The notes under the pieces are model-generated. The model worked only from the letters and a program-made list of their open reading frames with translations, ran no database searches and was not told where the DNA came from. Made by a program: the position numbers and the translations under genes. DNA of 40,478 nt from Kiritimatiellales bacterium (GTDB taxonomy: Bacteria > Verrucomicrobiota > Kiritimatiellia > Kiritimatiellales > Pontiellaceae). The stretch is from the NCBI GenBank assembly GCA_021734345.1, contig JAIPJC010000015.1, positions 1-40,478 of the forward strand, given 5' to 3'. This document shows positions 7,383 to 17,245 of this stretch, in pieces; positions within the stretch are counted from its first letter, which is position 1; each line of letters opens with the position of its first letter.

Positions 7383-10300
7383 ATGATTTCACGCGTATTT
7401 ATAGAGCGCCCGCGGTTGGCGGGCGTGGTTTCGATCGTGCTGATGCTGGCGGGGATCCTCGCGATTTTCTCGCTGCCGATCGCGCAGTATCCACAGGTGA
7501 CGCCTCCGCAGGTTACGGTGAGCACCTCGTACCCCGGCGCCAGTGCGGAAGTGCTGGCCGATACGGTGGCCGGGCCGATCGAGGATGCGGTGAACGGCGT
7601 CGACAACATGATCTACATGTCCTCCACATCGGACAATTCCGGGTCATACCAGCTCACGGTTACGTTCGAAGTGGGAACCGATCCCGACATTGCCCAGGTG
7701 CAGGTGCAAAACCGCGTTGCCCAGGCCCAGCCGCTACTGCCAACCGAAGTCGCCCAGCAGGGGGTGATGGTCCAGACGGAATCGTCGGACATGCTGGGAT
7801 TCGTGATGATCCGCTCGCCCAACGGCGGGCGCGACGAGCTTTTCCTGAGCGACTATGCCTACAAGATCGTCAAACCGGCGGTGGAGCGGATTCCCGGAGT
7901 CAGCCGGGCGCAGGTCTATGGCCCGAAATACAGCATGCGCATCTGGATGGATGCCGACCGCCTCTCCGCGATGGGGATCAGTTCCGACGACGTGGTTTCC
8001 GCCATCCGGCAACAGAATATCCAAGCCTCGGTTGGTTCGATCGGCAGCACGCCTGGCACGGGTTCGGGACAACTCGCCTACACGTTGCAGGCGCAAGGCC
8101 GTCTGAATGATCCGGCCGACTTCGAGAACATCATTGTACGCACCGGCGCGGATGGCGCGGTTGTTTTCCTCAAAGACATTGGCCGTGTCGAAAAGGGCGC
8201 GGACAACTATCTGTTCCATGCGAAGTACAATGGGGAAACCGCGGTGGCAATCGGCGTCAGCCGTTCTTCTGGTTCCAATGCGCTCGAAACGATGAACGCC
8301 TTGCGCGCCGAGCTGGCTACGCTCGGCGGACAATTCCCATCGGATATGGAATGCATCCTGCCGTACGATGCCACGAACTTTGTGCGCTCCAGCATCAACG
8401 AGATCGTGCTGACACTCCTGCTCACGGTGCTGCTGGTCGTTGTGGTCTGCTACATCTTTCTGCAGGACTGGCGCGCCACCTTGATTCCGGCGTTGACCAT
8501 TCCGGTGTCGCTTTGCGCGACCTTCGCGGTGCTGATGCTCTTCGGCTACAGCATCAACACGCTCACGCTGTTCGGGCTGGTGCTGGCCATCGGACTGGTG
8601 GTGGACGACGCCATCGTGGTGGTCGAGCGGGTTCTCCACCTGATGGAACACGAACACCTGGACCACAAGGCCGCAACCATCAAGGCCATGGAGCAGGTCA
8701 GCAGCGCGGTCATCGCCACGACGCTGGTGCTGCTCGCCATCTTTGTGCCGATCGGCTTTGTGGGCGGAATCACCGGCAAGATCTACCAGCAGTTTGCCGT
8801 CTCGATTTCCGCCGCCGTGCTTTTTTCAACCGTGAACGCGCTGACGCTGAGCCCGGCGCTGTGCGCCACCATGCTTCAGGTCATCAAGCCCAAGCAGCAC
8901 GGGCCGTTGCGCTGGTTCAATTCCGGGCTGGGCCGTATTCGCGGGCGGTATGTTTCCGGCTCGACCCGCCTGGCCCGCCACCGGTTCCTGACGTTGTTCG
9001 TTCTCGCCGCCGTCATCGGCGGGACCTGCCTGCTGGTTTCGATGAGCTCGACGTCCTTTCTGCCGGATGAAGACCAGGGCGTAATCTTCGGCGCGATCCA
9101 GCTACCGGAGGGGGCGACCCTTTCCCGGACAGAACAGGTTTTCCACGACGCCATCACGCCGCTGAAGGATGAACCGGGCGTCGCCTATGTGGTGGAAGTC
9201 ACCGGGTTTAGCATGATGGGCGGATCCGGGGAAAACGTGGGATTTTTCCTGTTCGGTCTCGATAGCTGGGAGGAGCGCCAGACGCCGGAGTTGCAAATCG
9301 GCGCCATTCAGCAAAATCTGCAGGCGCGGCTTTCCGCCGTGCCCGGCGCACAGCTCAACCTGTTCACGCCTCCCGCCATCATGGGCCTCGGCGTCAGCGG
9401 CGGGATGGATATCCGCCTGCTGGCCGTCGACGACAACGACCCGCAGAAACTGGATGCGGTGCTCAGGAATTTTGTAATGCAGCTTAACATGGCGCCGGAA
9501 ATCATGTTCGCGTTCAGCGGATACGCCGCCGATACGCCGCATCTCTTTCTCGATGTCGACCGGGTCAAGGCCGCCCTGATGAAGGTCGAAGTCGGCGATA
9601 TATTTGCCGCGTTGCAGAACTATTTCGGCTCGCGCTACGTCAACGACGTCAATTTCGATGGCCAGGTCAACCGGGTCATGGTGCAGGCCGACTGGGGTTT
9701 TCGCAACCAGGTCGCCGATATCAAGCGGCTCTACGTGAAAAGCCGAACCGGCGCCATGGTTCCGCTGGGCAGTGTGCTTGATGTCCACCCGGCACTGGCC
9801 CCGCGTTCGATCGACCGCTACAACAAATTCTCCTCCGCCGCCATAACGGCCATGGCGCTGCCGTTCATCAGCAGCGGAGACGCCATGGAAAAAGTCTCGG
9901 CGCTGGCGGATAAAAACCTGCCGGAAGGCTACACGTTCGACTGGTCCAGCCTCAGCTACCAGGAAGCCAAGGCGAGCGGCGGTTCGGTCATGCTGGTCAT
10001 CATGGCGCTGGTCTTCGGCTATCTCTTCCTCGTCGCCCAGTACGAGAGTTGGACGATTCCGCTGCCGGTGATCTTCTCCACTTCGGTGGCGGCGCTCGGG
10101 GCGCTGCTGGGGCTCTTCTTGCTCCACATGTCGCTCAGTGTCTATGCGCAGCTTGGCCTCATTCTGCTGATCGGCCTCTCCAGCAAGAACGCCATTCTGA
10201 TTGTCGAATTCTCGAAAACCCGGCATGAAGAAGGCCTTTCGGTGATCGATGCGGCCGCCGATGGGGCCGGCCAGCGTTTCCGCGCGGTTTTGATGACGGC

Positions 10301-11888
10301 CTTCACCTTCATCCTCGGCGTGATGCCGATGGTCTTCGCCTCCGGGGCTGGGGCCGCCGCCCGCCGTGCGATCGGCGCGACCGTCTTCTGGGGCATGATG
10401 GCCGCGACGTTCTTCGGTATTGTTCTGGTGCCTGCGCTCTATGTGCTGTTCCAGACCCTGCGTGCGAAGGGCCATCGAATCCGGGCCGGGAAGGCGGGAC
10501 TTCACCTGTTGCTGCTCCTGCTGGTGCCGATGTTCATGAACGGCTGCATGTCCGTCGGGCCGGACTACGCCGAACCGGACTGGAAGGACACGGGCATCAA
10601 ACCCGACGCCAGCCTGGATGCGCAAACGCTGGGTCAATGGTGGAATACGCTGAACGATCCCCAACTGGTCGAGTTGGTCAACGAAGCGCTCCAAAACAAT
10701 CCAAACCTGAAGTCGTCGGTGGCGGCCGTGCGCGGTGCCCGCGCCCGGCTCGGGATGGCGCGCTCCGCCTACGGACCGCAAATCGATGCGGCGGGTGGCT
10801 ACGCGCGCCAGAAAACAAGCGATGCAACCACGGGTGGTCTTGGCGGCGAGCGGGACCTCTACAGCGGCGGATTCGATGCTTCGTGGGAAATCGACCTGTT
10901 TGGCGGGACGCGCCGTTCCGTCGAAGCGGCCGTTGCCGCACTTGAAGCGCAAGAGGCCGACTATGCCGACGTGCGGGTTTCGCTGGCCGCCGAAACGGCG
11001 CAAAGCTATGTCCAGCTGCGCACCTACCAGAAGCAGCTTGAAGTGGCAAACGCCAATCTCGCGCTTCAGCAGCAGACGCTGGAGCTGTTGCAGTCGCGTT
11101 TCGCGGCCGGGCTGAGCGACGACCTGGCCGTGCAGCAGGCGCGGTACAATCTCGAAGGCACCCGCGCCACCATCCCGGTGTTTGAAACGCAGGTTGAGCG
11201 TAGCCTTAATGCACTGGCGGTGCTCACCGGCCAGATGCCCGGCTCGCTGCACGAGCGGCTAGGCGCGCCCTCTGCCATCCCGGCGCCCGGAGTCCGGACG
11301 GTTACGGGCATTCCTGCCGATTCGTTGCGCCGCCGCCCCGACGTGCGCCGGTCCGAAAGGCAACTGGCGGAGCAGACGGCGCGCATTGGCGTGGCCACTG
11401 CGGATCTCTATCCCAGGTTTACCCTGAACGGATCGATCGGCATCGAGTCGCTCAGCGCTTCCACGTTCGGGGATTCCGGAACCGATTTCTACAGCATTGG
11501 TCCAGGGGTGAGTTGGGCGCTGTTCCACTCCGGTTCCATCCGCAACCGCATCAAGGCGCAGGAGGCGGTTCAGGAGCAGTATTTGGCGGCGTATGAAAAC
11601 ACCGTGCTGCAGGCGGTGCAGGAAACGCGGGATGCATTGGCGGCCTTTGCCAACGAGCAGCGTCGACTCGAGTCGCTCAGTTCGGCAGTCGAAGCGGCCC
11701 GGACGGCGTCGGAACGCGCGGGCGACCAATACAAGAACGGCCTGGTCAACTTCGATACCGTGCTCAACGCGCAGCGCGCCTTGCTCTCGTACGAAAGCCA
11801 GCTGGCGCAGAGTCGCGGCGGCATAACGCAGGATCTCATCCAGCTCTACAAGGCGTTGGGCGGCGGCTGGCAGGAGACGGTGGAGTAG
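7383..11888 (+). CDS. Fused RND efflux pump and outer-membrane channel lipoprotein (AcrB-OprM type)
   Basis: One uninterrupted frame of 1501 codons. Residues 1 to about 1035 are a complete HAE1-type RND transporter. It has the N-terminal [14 protein letters not shown]4 proton-relay pair D408/D409 ([12 protein letters not shown]), TM10 Lys935 ([13 protein letters not shown]), and porter and docking domains of normal length. Residues 1055-1501 are a complete OprM/TolC-type channel. The junction reads as a basic stretch ([13 protein letters not shown]), a Leu-rich core ([11 protein letters not shown]) and a lipobox MNGC ending at Cys1055, i.e. a lipoprotein signal peptide embedded in the chain. 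RND C-termini are cytoplasmic, so this segment has the right polarity to act as TM13 and then be cut by signal peptidase II. Normally these are two genes; no stop or obvious internal start lies between them. Confidence 0.93.
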   Translation: MISRVFIERPRLAGVVSIVLMLAGILAIFSLPIAQYPQVTPPQVTVSTSYPGASAEVLADTVAGPIEDAVNGVDNMIYMSSTSDNSGSYQLTVTFEVGTDPDIAQVQVQNRVAQAQPLLPTEVAQQGVMVQTESSDMLGFVMIRSPNGGRDELFLSDYAYKIVKPAVERIPGVSRAQVYGPKYSMRIWMDADRLSAMGISSDDVVSAIRQQNIQASVGSIGSTPGTGSGQLAYTLQAQGRLNDPADFENIIVRTGADGAVVFLKDIGRVEKGADNYLFHAKYNGETAVAIGVSRSSGSNALETMNALRAELATLGGQFPSDMECILPYDATNFVRSSINEIVLTLLLTVLLVVVVCYIFLQDWRATLIPALTIPVSLCATFAVLMLFGYSINTLTLFGLVLAIGLVVDDAIVVVERVLHLMEHEHLDHKAATIKAMEQVSSAVIATTLVLLAIFVPIGFVGGITGKIYQQFAVSISAAVLFSTVNALTLSPALCATMLQVIKPKQHGPLRWFNSGLGRIRGRYVSGSTRLARHRFLTLFVLAAVIGGTCLLVSMSSTSFLPDEDQGVIFGAIQLPEGATLSRTEQVFHDAITPLKDEPGVAYVVEVTGFSMMGGSGENVGFFLFGLDSWEERQTPELQIGAIQQNLQARLSAVPGAQLNLFTPPAIMGLGVSGGMDIRLLAVDDNDPQKLDAVLRNFVMQLNMAPEIMFAFSGYAADTPHLFLDVDRVKAALMKVEVGDIFAALQNYFGSRYVNDVNFDGQVNRVMVQADWGFRNQVADIKRLYVKSRTGAMVPLGSVLDVHPALAPRSIDRYNKFSSAAITAMALPFISSGDAMEKVSALADKNLPEGYTFDWSSLSYQEAKASGGSVMLVIMALVFGYLFLVAQYESWTIPLPVIFSTSVAALGALLGLFLLHMSLSVYAQLGLILLIGLSSKNAILIVEFSKTRHEEGLSVIDAAADGAGQRFRAVLMTAFTFILGVMPMVFASGAGAAARRAIGATVFWGMMAATFFGIVLVPALYVLFQTLRAKGHRIRAGKAGLHLLLLLLVPMFMNGCMSVGPDYAEPDWKDTGIKPDASLDAQTLGQWWNTLNDPQLVELVNEALQNNPNLKSSVAAVRGARARLGMARSAYGPQIDAAGGYARQKTSDATTGGLGGERDLYSGGFDASWEIDLFGGTRRSVEAAVAALEAQEADYADVRVSLAAETAQSYVQLRTYQKQLEVANANLALQQQTLELLQSRFAAGLSDDLAVQQARYNLEGTRATIPVFETQVERSLNALAVLTGQMPGSLHERLGAPSAIPAPGVRTVTGIPADSLRRRPDVRRSERQLAEQTARIGVATADLYPRFTLNGSIGIESLSASTFGDSGTDFYSIGPGVSWALFHSGSIRNRIKAQEAVQEQYLAAYENTVLQAVQETRDALAAFANEQRRLESLSSAVEAARTASERAGDQYKNGLVNFDTVLNAQRALLSYESQLAQSRGGITQDLIQLYKALGGGWQETVE

Positions 11889-11894
11889 CGACCG

Positions 11895-12377
11895 TCAGTT
11901 CGCCGCTGGCACCACCATCACGCTGCATGCCGCATGGCGGATGACGGCTTCGGAAACGCTGCCAAGCAGGGCCTTGTGCAGCAGGCCATGGCCTTGGGAG
12001 CCGAGCACGATGATATCGGCGGACAGCTCGCCTGCTTTTTCGAGAACGAGTTTTGCGGCATCGCCCTTGAGCAGGATGGCCTGGGCGTCGACGCCGTTTC
12101 CCCGCAGGCCGGAGGACATGCCGAGGAGCTGCGCATGCTCGCGCTTGATTTCGTTGGCGCTAAGGTCGCGCGCGAGCTGGACATCGCCGGGCAACCCCAT
12201 GAACTCGGGGGCGTAGCCGCCGAACTGGGAAGGCTCGTAGACCATGGCCTGGGTTTCGGCGGAGGTGACGTGCAGGATCCAGAGTTTGGCGCCGAGAGCC
12301 TTGGCGAGAGCTGCCGCCTGTTCCAAAACGGCACCGGTATTTTTCGAAAAGTCGACTGCGGCAAGTATCGTTTTCAT
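11895..12377 (-). CDS. Universal stress protein (UspA family)
   Basis: A 160-residue single-domain Usp starting at ATG 12377 behind a strong AAAGGAGG. It begins MKTILAAVDFSKNTGAVLEQ. It ends with the ATP-binding signature G-x2-G-x9-G-S (GSQGHGLLHKALLGS) and the typical VIRHAACSVMVVP. It therefore belongs to the ATP-binding subgroup, which usually forms dimers in the cytosol and responds to starvation or stress. It is a single gene converging on the efflux operon, with only six bases between the two stop codons and no hairpin terminator visible between them. Confidence 0.93.
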   Translation of the reverse strand: MKTILAAVDFSKNTGAVLEQAAALAKALGAKLWILHVTSAETQAMVYEPSQFGGYAPEFMGLPGDVQLARDLSANEIKREHAQLLGMSSGLRGNGVDAQAILLKGDAAKLVLEKAGELSADIIVLGSQGHGLLHKALLGSVSEAVIRHAACSVMVVPAAN

Positions 12378-12708
12378 GGAAACCTCCTTTGTCCTCTTCG
12401 TCCTTCATTCTATTCGATGGGAAGGGATTGGCAAGGACGGGGGAGGAATTGTTTTTGGATGGGGGAAACAGCCAGGCACGCAGACGCGAATGAGCACGAA
12501 TCACCACCGAACAATCCGCCTTCGCCTATCTGCCAGACCGCACCTTTTGTGGGGCAACTCTCCACAAGGCCTCCGCTTCCCTAACAATAAAATCCCGCTA
12601 AACTCCGGGTTGTTTTAGAAGACGATCTTCGCTGAAGCCAAAGCCGGTCGGAGAAAAACATTGGGAGAGGAAGTTGAATTCAGATAGTAATGGAAAAAGG
12701 GGGTAGTC
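12378..12708. other. 331-bp intergenic region between divergent genes
   Basis: This gap separates the uspA-type gene (minus) from the secreted hydrolase gene (plus), so it must hold both promoters. I could not assign convincing -35/-10 pairs. Around 12485-12505 there is a short imperfect tandem (GCGAATGA / GCACGAAT). The last 25 bases carry AAGGGGG, the Shine-Dalgarno of the GTG-started downstream gene. No small ORF or RNA gene was recognised. Confidence 0.4.
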
Positions 12709-15700
12709 GTGAAATGTTCGTTCGTGCTTCGATCTGTTGGTTTTCTTTTCGCTGCTTGCGGATGGGTGGCCGCACAGCAGTTCCGCATCACGGACTACGA
12801 CGGGTCAACCGTCACCATCGAGTATCCCCCGTCATTCGCGGGCGCGTACCTCTTTTTCCAGCAAAACACCAATCTGATGTCAGGCGAATGGGAGGCGGTC
12901 GACTATTCCCAGATTGCCTTGGTGGAGGGTGCCGAAGTTCTGTATTCGCCATCTTCGGAAACAACCGGAGGTTCAACCAATCAGACCGAAGTTCCATACC
13001 AGATCACGCCCGAGTTCATTGCCGCAGTAGCCAACGGGGAAATCACCAACTCCGAATGGGTGGCGGCCAGTTCAATCACTGCGCCTTCCGATGGCGACAG
13101 CGGTTTCTACCGGTACGAGGCGATTTCATTCGTGGACACGGATGGGGATGGCGTTGACAACGTCAGTGAATACGGAGCCGGAACCGATCCCTATGAAAGC
13201 GACGCCCCACCGGTAACCCTCCCGCTGGACGACGGCGATCCGCAAGCCGTTCCCGGATCGGTGGACAGTGCGCCGGGCGACTGGAACACGCCGCCGCAGA
13301 CCGTCTATCGCGCAACCATCGGGTTGCATGGTGCGATCAACGCCCGCATTTTGGCGATGGACGGCACCAACGGAACCTTCACGGCGGACTCGACGGTCGA
13401 GGAACTGGGGGCATGGATCGAAGCCCAGTGCGGAAATTGGGTCGCCCCCGCCGAGGAGGAAGTGTATCCGACGGTGGACGGCGGGCGGTTCTTCCAGACG
13501 GAAACCAATGGCTTTGCGTGGGCGGGGAAGGAAAACATATATGCCTTGGCCTTCCACCCCTACGACGGTTCGGAGCAGTTCGCGAACCATTTGGTGAAGG
13601 GGGATCCAAGCGATCCGACGGGGCTGGCCTCCATCGGCGGCACAAATCCGGTGCTGGTCAATGCCTCCAACCCGTGGACGAAGGAAAAGATCGAAGCCTG
13701 CCTTCCGCATCTAGTTACGGTTTCCTGCCGGTTGCAGAAATTGAATGGGGGAGTATTCGATCCGACCGACACCACCGCCATGGCCCAGGGCGAAACGCAG
13801 ACCAACTTCGATCCGCTGGAACCCGTGGATGAAATCAAGATTGCGACCTGCTTTATCCAGTTTTTCTGGAGCTTCAGCGGAGTCACGGGATGGACCATTC
13901 CGCCTACCGGGATCTTCGGCTACTCGCGCAACGGGAAGTTCACTTTTCTTGATCGCCTGACCGAACATGGCTTCGGATCCACCACGCATCGCGGATATGT
14001 GGGATTGAAGCCTCCCTACGACTGGACGATTAATGGGTTTTGGGATAAATATTCTCTTCAGAACGCATTGCCCGCCGGCCTGCTCACCAATGCGATCAGC
14101 CAGACCTTCACCCGCACCGATGGCGAAAGCGCCTGGCTTTTGGCGGAAGATACGAACTATGGCACCCAGCGAACCGCGCCCGGCTTATACGATCATCCGC
14201 CCTACAACCCGCCCAACTCGGGCGTCGTCCTTTCCGGCTTCCAAACCTACGCCGCCGAGGTGCTCAGCACCTTCGACCCGCCGCCCATCACGGAAGCGGC
14301 AACCTTGGCCATGGACATGGATCGCGACGGATCGATCACCGAGACCAACGACTGGGATCGCGTCGATGCATACCACCCCTTCCGGTTCTGGGTGAACGAG
14401 GACGGCAACAATTCCGTCTATCCCGAAGCCGCCCTGGAGGATTTCTTCCCGGCCCAGATCATGTGGCGGGAAGGCGCGGGCACACCCAACATCACCTTCA
14501 AGCTTTCCGCCAACGTGAATCTGGACTATGTTCCGACCGCAATGACGACGAACGATACCGATGCCTACCTGACGGAACTCGATGTGGCCGGAACGCTGGC
14601 CGCCAATATCGGATCCCTGTCGAGCGGCACGCAGACTTCGGAGACGTTCAACGAAAACGACATCGTGCTGTTGGCCGCATCCGCCGCCGATACGTCCGCC
14701 GAAATTTATGTCCACATCCTCGAAAACGGTTCCGAGATCGCGGTTGCGACCAACCACTTCTCGTTCAGTCCGGTAGAGGAGATGTACCGCATCGAAAACC
14801 TGCGTTCCGGCGGAACCAGCTCCACCGACGAGCCAGCCAACTGGCCGGACAACCTGACCAACGGCAAGGATTTCGTCTTTGTCCACGGCTACAACGTCGA
14901 CGAAGCTGCCGGCCACGAGTGGAACAAAACCATCTTCAAGCGCCTATGGCACTCCGGCTCCAACGCCAAGTACCACGCTATTTTGTGGGACGGAACACCG
15001 CCCGGCGATCCATTGCACCTAGGGCCGTACTACTACCACAACGCGGTCATCAACGCTTTTGCCACGGCACCGGATTTTGCCACCTACCTAAATGGACTGA
15101 ACGAACCCGTGGTGATGGCGCATAGCCTTGGCAACATGCTAACCAGTTCGGCCATCGTTGACCATGATGCAGCCGTGAGCCAATACTATGCGCTGGATGC
15201 CGCAGTGGCTCTTGAAGCGTATGGGGATGCATCCCCGACAAACGCAAGTGCAATGATCGCTGACAACCTGTTCGACCGGATGGATGCCGGATTATTCAGT
15301 GACCTGATCCCATTCTGGTCTGACATCAACGAATATGTGTGGCAGGACTATCCCTTTGAATCTTGGGCCAGCGAATGGTACCGGATATTCGATCCATCCG
15401 ACGCCCGTTCAAAACTGACGTGGCGACACCGCTTCCTCGATATCCAGCAAAGAACCGATGTGTTCAATTTCTATTCCAGCACAGAAGAGGTTCTCCGGGT
15501 CAATGAAGGGTTTCTTCTCTTTGTTCAGGCCTACAACAAAAACTATGCATGGCAGGTTCAGGAGCACTTCAAGGGGCGGCTGAACGACAACCTTATCACC
15601 GGAATCTACGATGGGCTGGGCGGTGCCGCCAGCGAATACTGCGGATGGGGCTTCACCGAGGAGGCAAGTTCTTCCCATATTTTGGATACATGGGGCGTGG

Positions 15701-16176
15701 TCAAGTGGGCACCCGCCCGTCCCCGCCACCTGCACGAAAAATTGGCGCAGGAAAATCCGGACAGGGAACAGAACCTCCAAGTCCTTGCCACCGATCCCCT
15801 GTTCCGCCCCAATCCCGAAGAACTGTTCGGTGCGAGCGCGGAAGCATTTTCAGCCGGAACGGTAGCAGCGCAAGGTGGGATGCTCGACTACAACGTATCC
15901 AACGCATCCTATCCCATCGGCAATGTTCCCATGCGCGATTGGCTTCTCGCCAAGGCGTTTCCGTCCCGGACAAGGCCAATGGGTTCGACCATCAATTCTC
16001 AGCTAGCCTGGCTCAGCGGAAACTTCAACATGTCCGCGTTGTACATGACGAACCCCTCAGATTGGCCGCACAAAGAAGATAGTGTTGCCAAATGGTGGCA
16101 CAGCGACATCAAGGATGTTCCATACGCACATAGCCATAAGCTTTTCGACAAAATAACCGCTCAGGAAAGGAACTAA
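12709..16176 (+). CDS. Large secreted alpha/beta hydrolase with Ca-binding repeats
   Basis: An 1155-residue protein starting at GTG 12709 with AAGGGGG upstream. A signal peptide (SVGFLFAACGWVAAQQ) directs export. Residues 143-167 form a thrombospondin type 3-like Ca-binding loop (DTDGDGVDNVSEYGAGTDP), and 536-550 an EF-hand or dockerin-like loop (DMDRDGSITETNDWD). The C-terminal third holds an alpha/beta hydrolase core: oxyanion-side FVHGYN (His726) and nucleophile elbow MAHSLGN with Ser806, so a lipase or esterase activity is likely. The catalytic Asp and His cannot be fixed by eye. The next gene follows after one base. Part of the C-terminus (ATDPLFRPNPEELFGASAEA) recurs as a remnant at 17130-17245, so this belongs to a duplicated family. 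Confidence 0.8.
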   Translation: MKCSFVLRSVGFLFAACGWVAAQQFRITDYDGSTVTIEYPPSFAGAYLFFQQNTNLMSGEWEAVDYSQIALVEGAEVLYSPSSETTGGSTNQTEVPYQITPEFIAAVANGEITNSEWVAASSITAPSDGDSGFYRYEAISFVDTDGDGVDNVSEYGAGTDPYESDAPPVTLPLDDGDPQAVPGSVDSAPGDWNTPPQTVYRATIGLHGAINARILAMDGTNGTFTADSTVEELGAWIEAQCGNWVAPAEEEVYPTVDGGRFFQTETNGFAWAGKENIYALAFHPYDGSEQFANHLVKGDPSDPTGLASIGGTNPVLVNASNPWTKEKIEACLPHLVTVSCRLQKLNGGVFDPTDTTAMAQGETQTNFDPLEPVDEIKIATCFIQFFWSFSGVTGWTIPPTGIFGYSRNGKFTFLDRLTEHGFGSTTHRGYVGLKPPYDWTINGFWDKYSLQNALPAGLLTNAISQTFTRTDGESAWLLAEDTNYGTQRTAPGLYDHPPYNPPNSGVVLSGFQTYAAEVLSTFDPPPITEAATLAMDMDRDGSITETNDWDRVDAYHPFRFWVNEDGNNSVYPEAALEDFFPAQIMWREGAGTPNITFKLSANVNLDYVPTAMTTNDTDAYLTELDVAGTLAANIGSLSSGTQTSETFNENDIVLLAASAADTSAEIYVHILENGSEIAVATNHFSFSPVEEMYRIENLRSGGTSSTDEPANWPDNLTNGKDFVFVHGYNVDEAAGHEWNKTIFKRLWHSGSNAKYHAILWDGTPPGDPLHLGPYYYHNAVINAFATAPDFATYLNGLNEPVVMAHSLGNMLTSSAIVDHDAAVSQYYALDAAVALEAYGDASPTNASAMIADNLFDRMDAGLFSDLIPFWSDINEYVWQDYPFESWASEWYRIFDPSDARSKLTWRHRFLDIQQRTDVFNFYSSTEEVLRVNEGFLLFVQAYNKNYAWQVQEHFKGRLNDNLITGIYDGLGGAASEYCGWGFTEEASSSHILDTWGVVKWAPARPRHLHEKLAQENPDREQNLQVLATDPLFRPNPEELFGASAEAFSAGTVAAQGGMLDYNVSNASYPIGNVPMRDWLLAKAFPSRTRPMGSTINSQLAWLSGNFNMSALYMTNPSDWPHKEDSVAKWWHSDIKDVPYAHSHKLFDKITAQERN

Positions 16177-16177
16177 T

Positions 16178-17125
16178 ATGAAAGCCAAAAACTTCATACA
16201 ACTATGTGAAATCTGTGCTGTGTTCCTGATATCAATCTCTGCACATGCCTCTGCCCTACCAAAAATGAAAGCCACTTATCATGTTGTTGATTCGGAAACC
16301 GGCCTTCCAGTAACGAACGCTGTTGTACGGAAGTCCTTTGTGTTGCAACATGACTGGGATGCTGTAAGAACGAAACAAACGGAATTCAAGGTTGATGGAA
16401 ACGGTTATTGCACAGTTTCCGGGGAAACCATGCGAGAGTCCGGGGGGGGGGCAGGTGCTCAGGCAGATGGCCATTATTATGGCAGCACAGGTTTTCCATT
16501 TACGGGGGAAAACAGGCTACTCAGTCGCTGGGAGCCATGGAATCCGACGATTGAAGTGAGGATGCGCCCAATCAAGAATCCGGTGCCGATGATTCAAAAA
16601 TACATCGAATGGAAACCAGTTCCGGACATCGGAAGTACGGTTGGCTATGATCTTGAAGTCGGCGACTGGGTTTCGCCACATGGCAAAGGAAAGATATCGG
16701 ATTTAATCCTGACCTCCTCCAGCTATTTTCGGGAGGGGAAGAGGGGGAGTGAAGCGCGGTATACCCTGTCTTTCTCCAACGAACATGATGGAATACAGGT
16801 CTACCGGTTTTCAGAAGATATGCGTTCAAGCTTTAAGTGGCCATATGAAGCCCCGCTTGATGACTATCAGCCTATCTTGGAAAAATTCAAGCACTGGGAT
16901 GTGAATGGGACACCGGATAAAACCAATTATGACGAGAGGAACAACTACATTTTTCGCGTGCGTTCCCGTCAATTGGAAGACGGTACCATCGTCGCTTGCT
17001 ACGGAATGATTAATGGAGAGCTTGAGTTTATTCCGCAAGGCAAGATCAAGCTGAGCTATCTGTTCAATCCAATCGAAGGTGAGCGCTCACTGGAATACAG
17101 TGGCAAAAACCTGCTCAAGAAGTGA
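16178..17125 (+). CDS. Secreted protein of unknown function with a poly-G tract
   Basis: A 315-residue protein starting at ATG 16178 behind AGGAAAGGAAC, one base after the hydrolase stop, so the two are co-transcribed. It has an N-terminal signal peptide (CAVFLISISAHASA). A beta-rich domain follows that begins TYHVVDSETGLPVTNAVV, which resembles a carboxypeptidase-regulatory or Ig-like fold of the kind found in surface proteins. No catalytic motif was recognised. A run of ten G (16442-16451) encodes the Gly stretch in ESGGGAGAQ. Base composition is clearly lower in G+C than in the upstream gene. It is probably exported with the hydrolase, perhaps as a partner or immunity-type protein; that is a guess from the pairing only. 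Confidence 0.7.
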   Translation: MKAKNFIQLCEICAVFLISISAHASALPKMKATYHVVDSETGLPVTNAVVRKSFVLQHDWDAVRTKQTEFKVDGNGYCTVSGETMRESGGGAGAQADGHYYGSTGFPFTGENRLLSRWEPWNPTIEVRMRPIKNPVPMIQKYIEWKPVPDIGSTVGYDLEVGDWVSPHGKGKISDLILTSSSYFREGKRGSEARYTLSFSNEHDGIQVYRFSEDMRSSFKWPYEAPLDDYQPILEKFKHWDVNGTPDKTNYDERNNYIFRVRSRQLEDGTIVACYGMINGELEFIPQGKIKLSYLFNPIEGERSLEYSGKNLLKK

Positions 17126-17129
17126 CCAT

Positions 17130-17245
17130 TGATATTTGAAACCGATCCGCTCTTCCGCCACGAGTCCGAGGAGCTGTTCCAAGCTGGTGCGGCGGCTCTC
17201 GCGGCGGGAACCATCGGTCTCAGCTTTGGAGTGCCGGCAGGGTGA
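17130..17245 (+). pseudogene. Remnant of a paralogue of the secreted hydrolase C-terminus
   Basis: Translation in one frame gives FETDPLFRHESEELFQAGAA followed by ALAAGTIGLSFG and then a stop at 17243-17245. This matches ATDPLFRPNPEELFGASAEA and FSAGTVAAQGG of the large hydrolase (about 15787-15880). There is no start codon or upstream part, so it is a fragment left by duplication and deletion. Its last 26 bases overlap the 3' end of the kinase gene on the other strand. Confidence 0.7.

Noticed and set aside
10501-10560. Separate start for the outer-membrane channel inside the fusion gene
   Set aside because: TTG, GTG and ATG codons occur, but all fall within or after the signal-peptide core, leaving no basic N-region. 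A separate lipoprotein start is therefore unlikely without a sequencing error.
9102-11252. 716-codon open frame on the minus strand opposite the efflux gene
   Set aside because: It is the antisense shadow of a G+C-rich gene with clear RND and OMF motifs. Its product is His/Arg/Asp-rich with no domain pattern and has no promoter or ribosome site.
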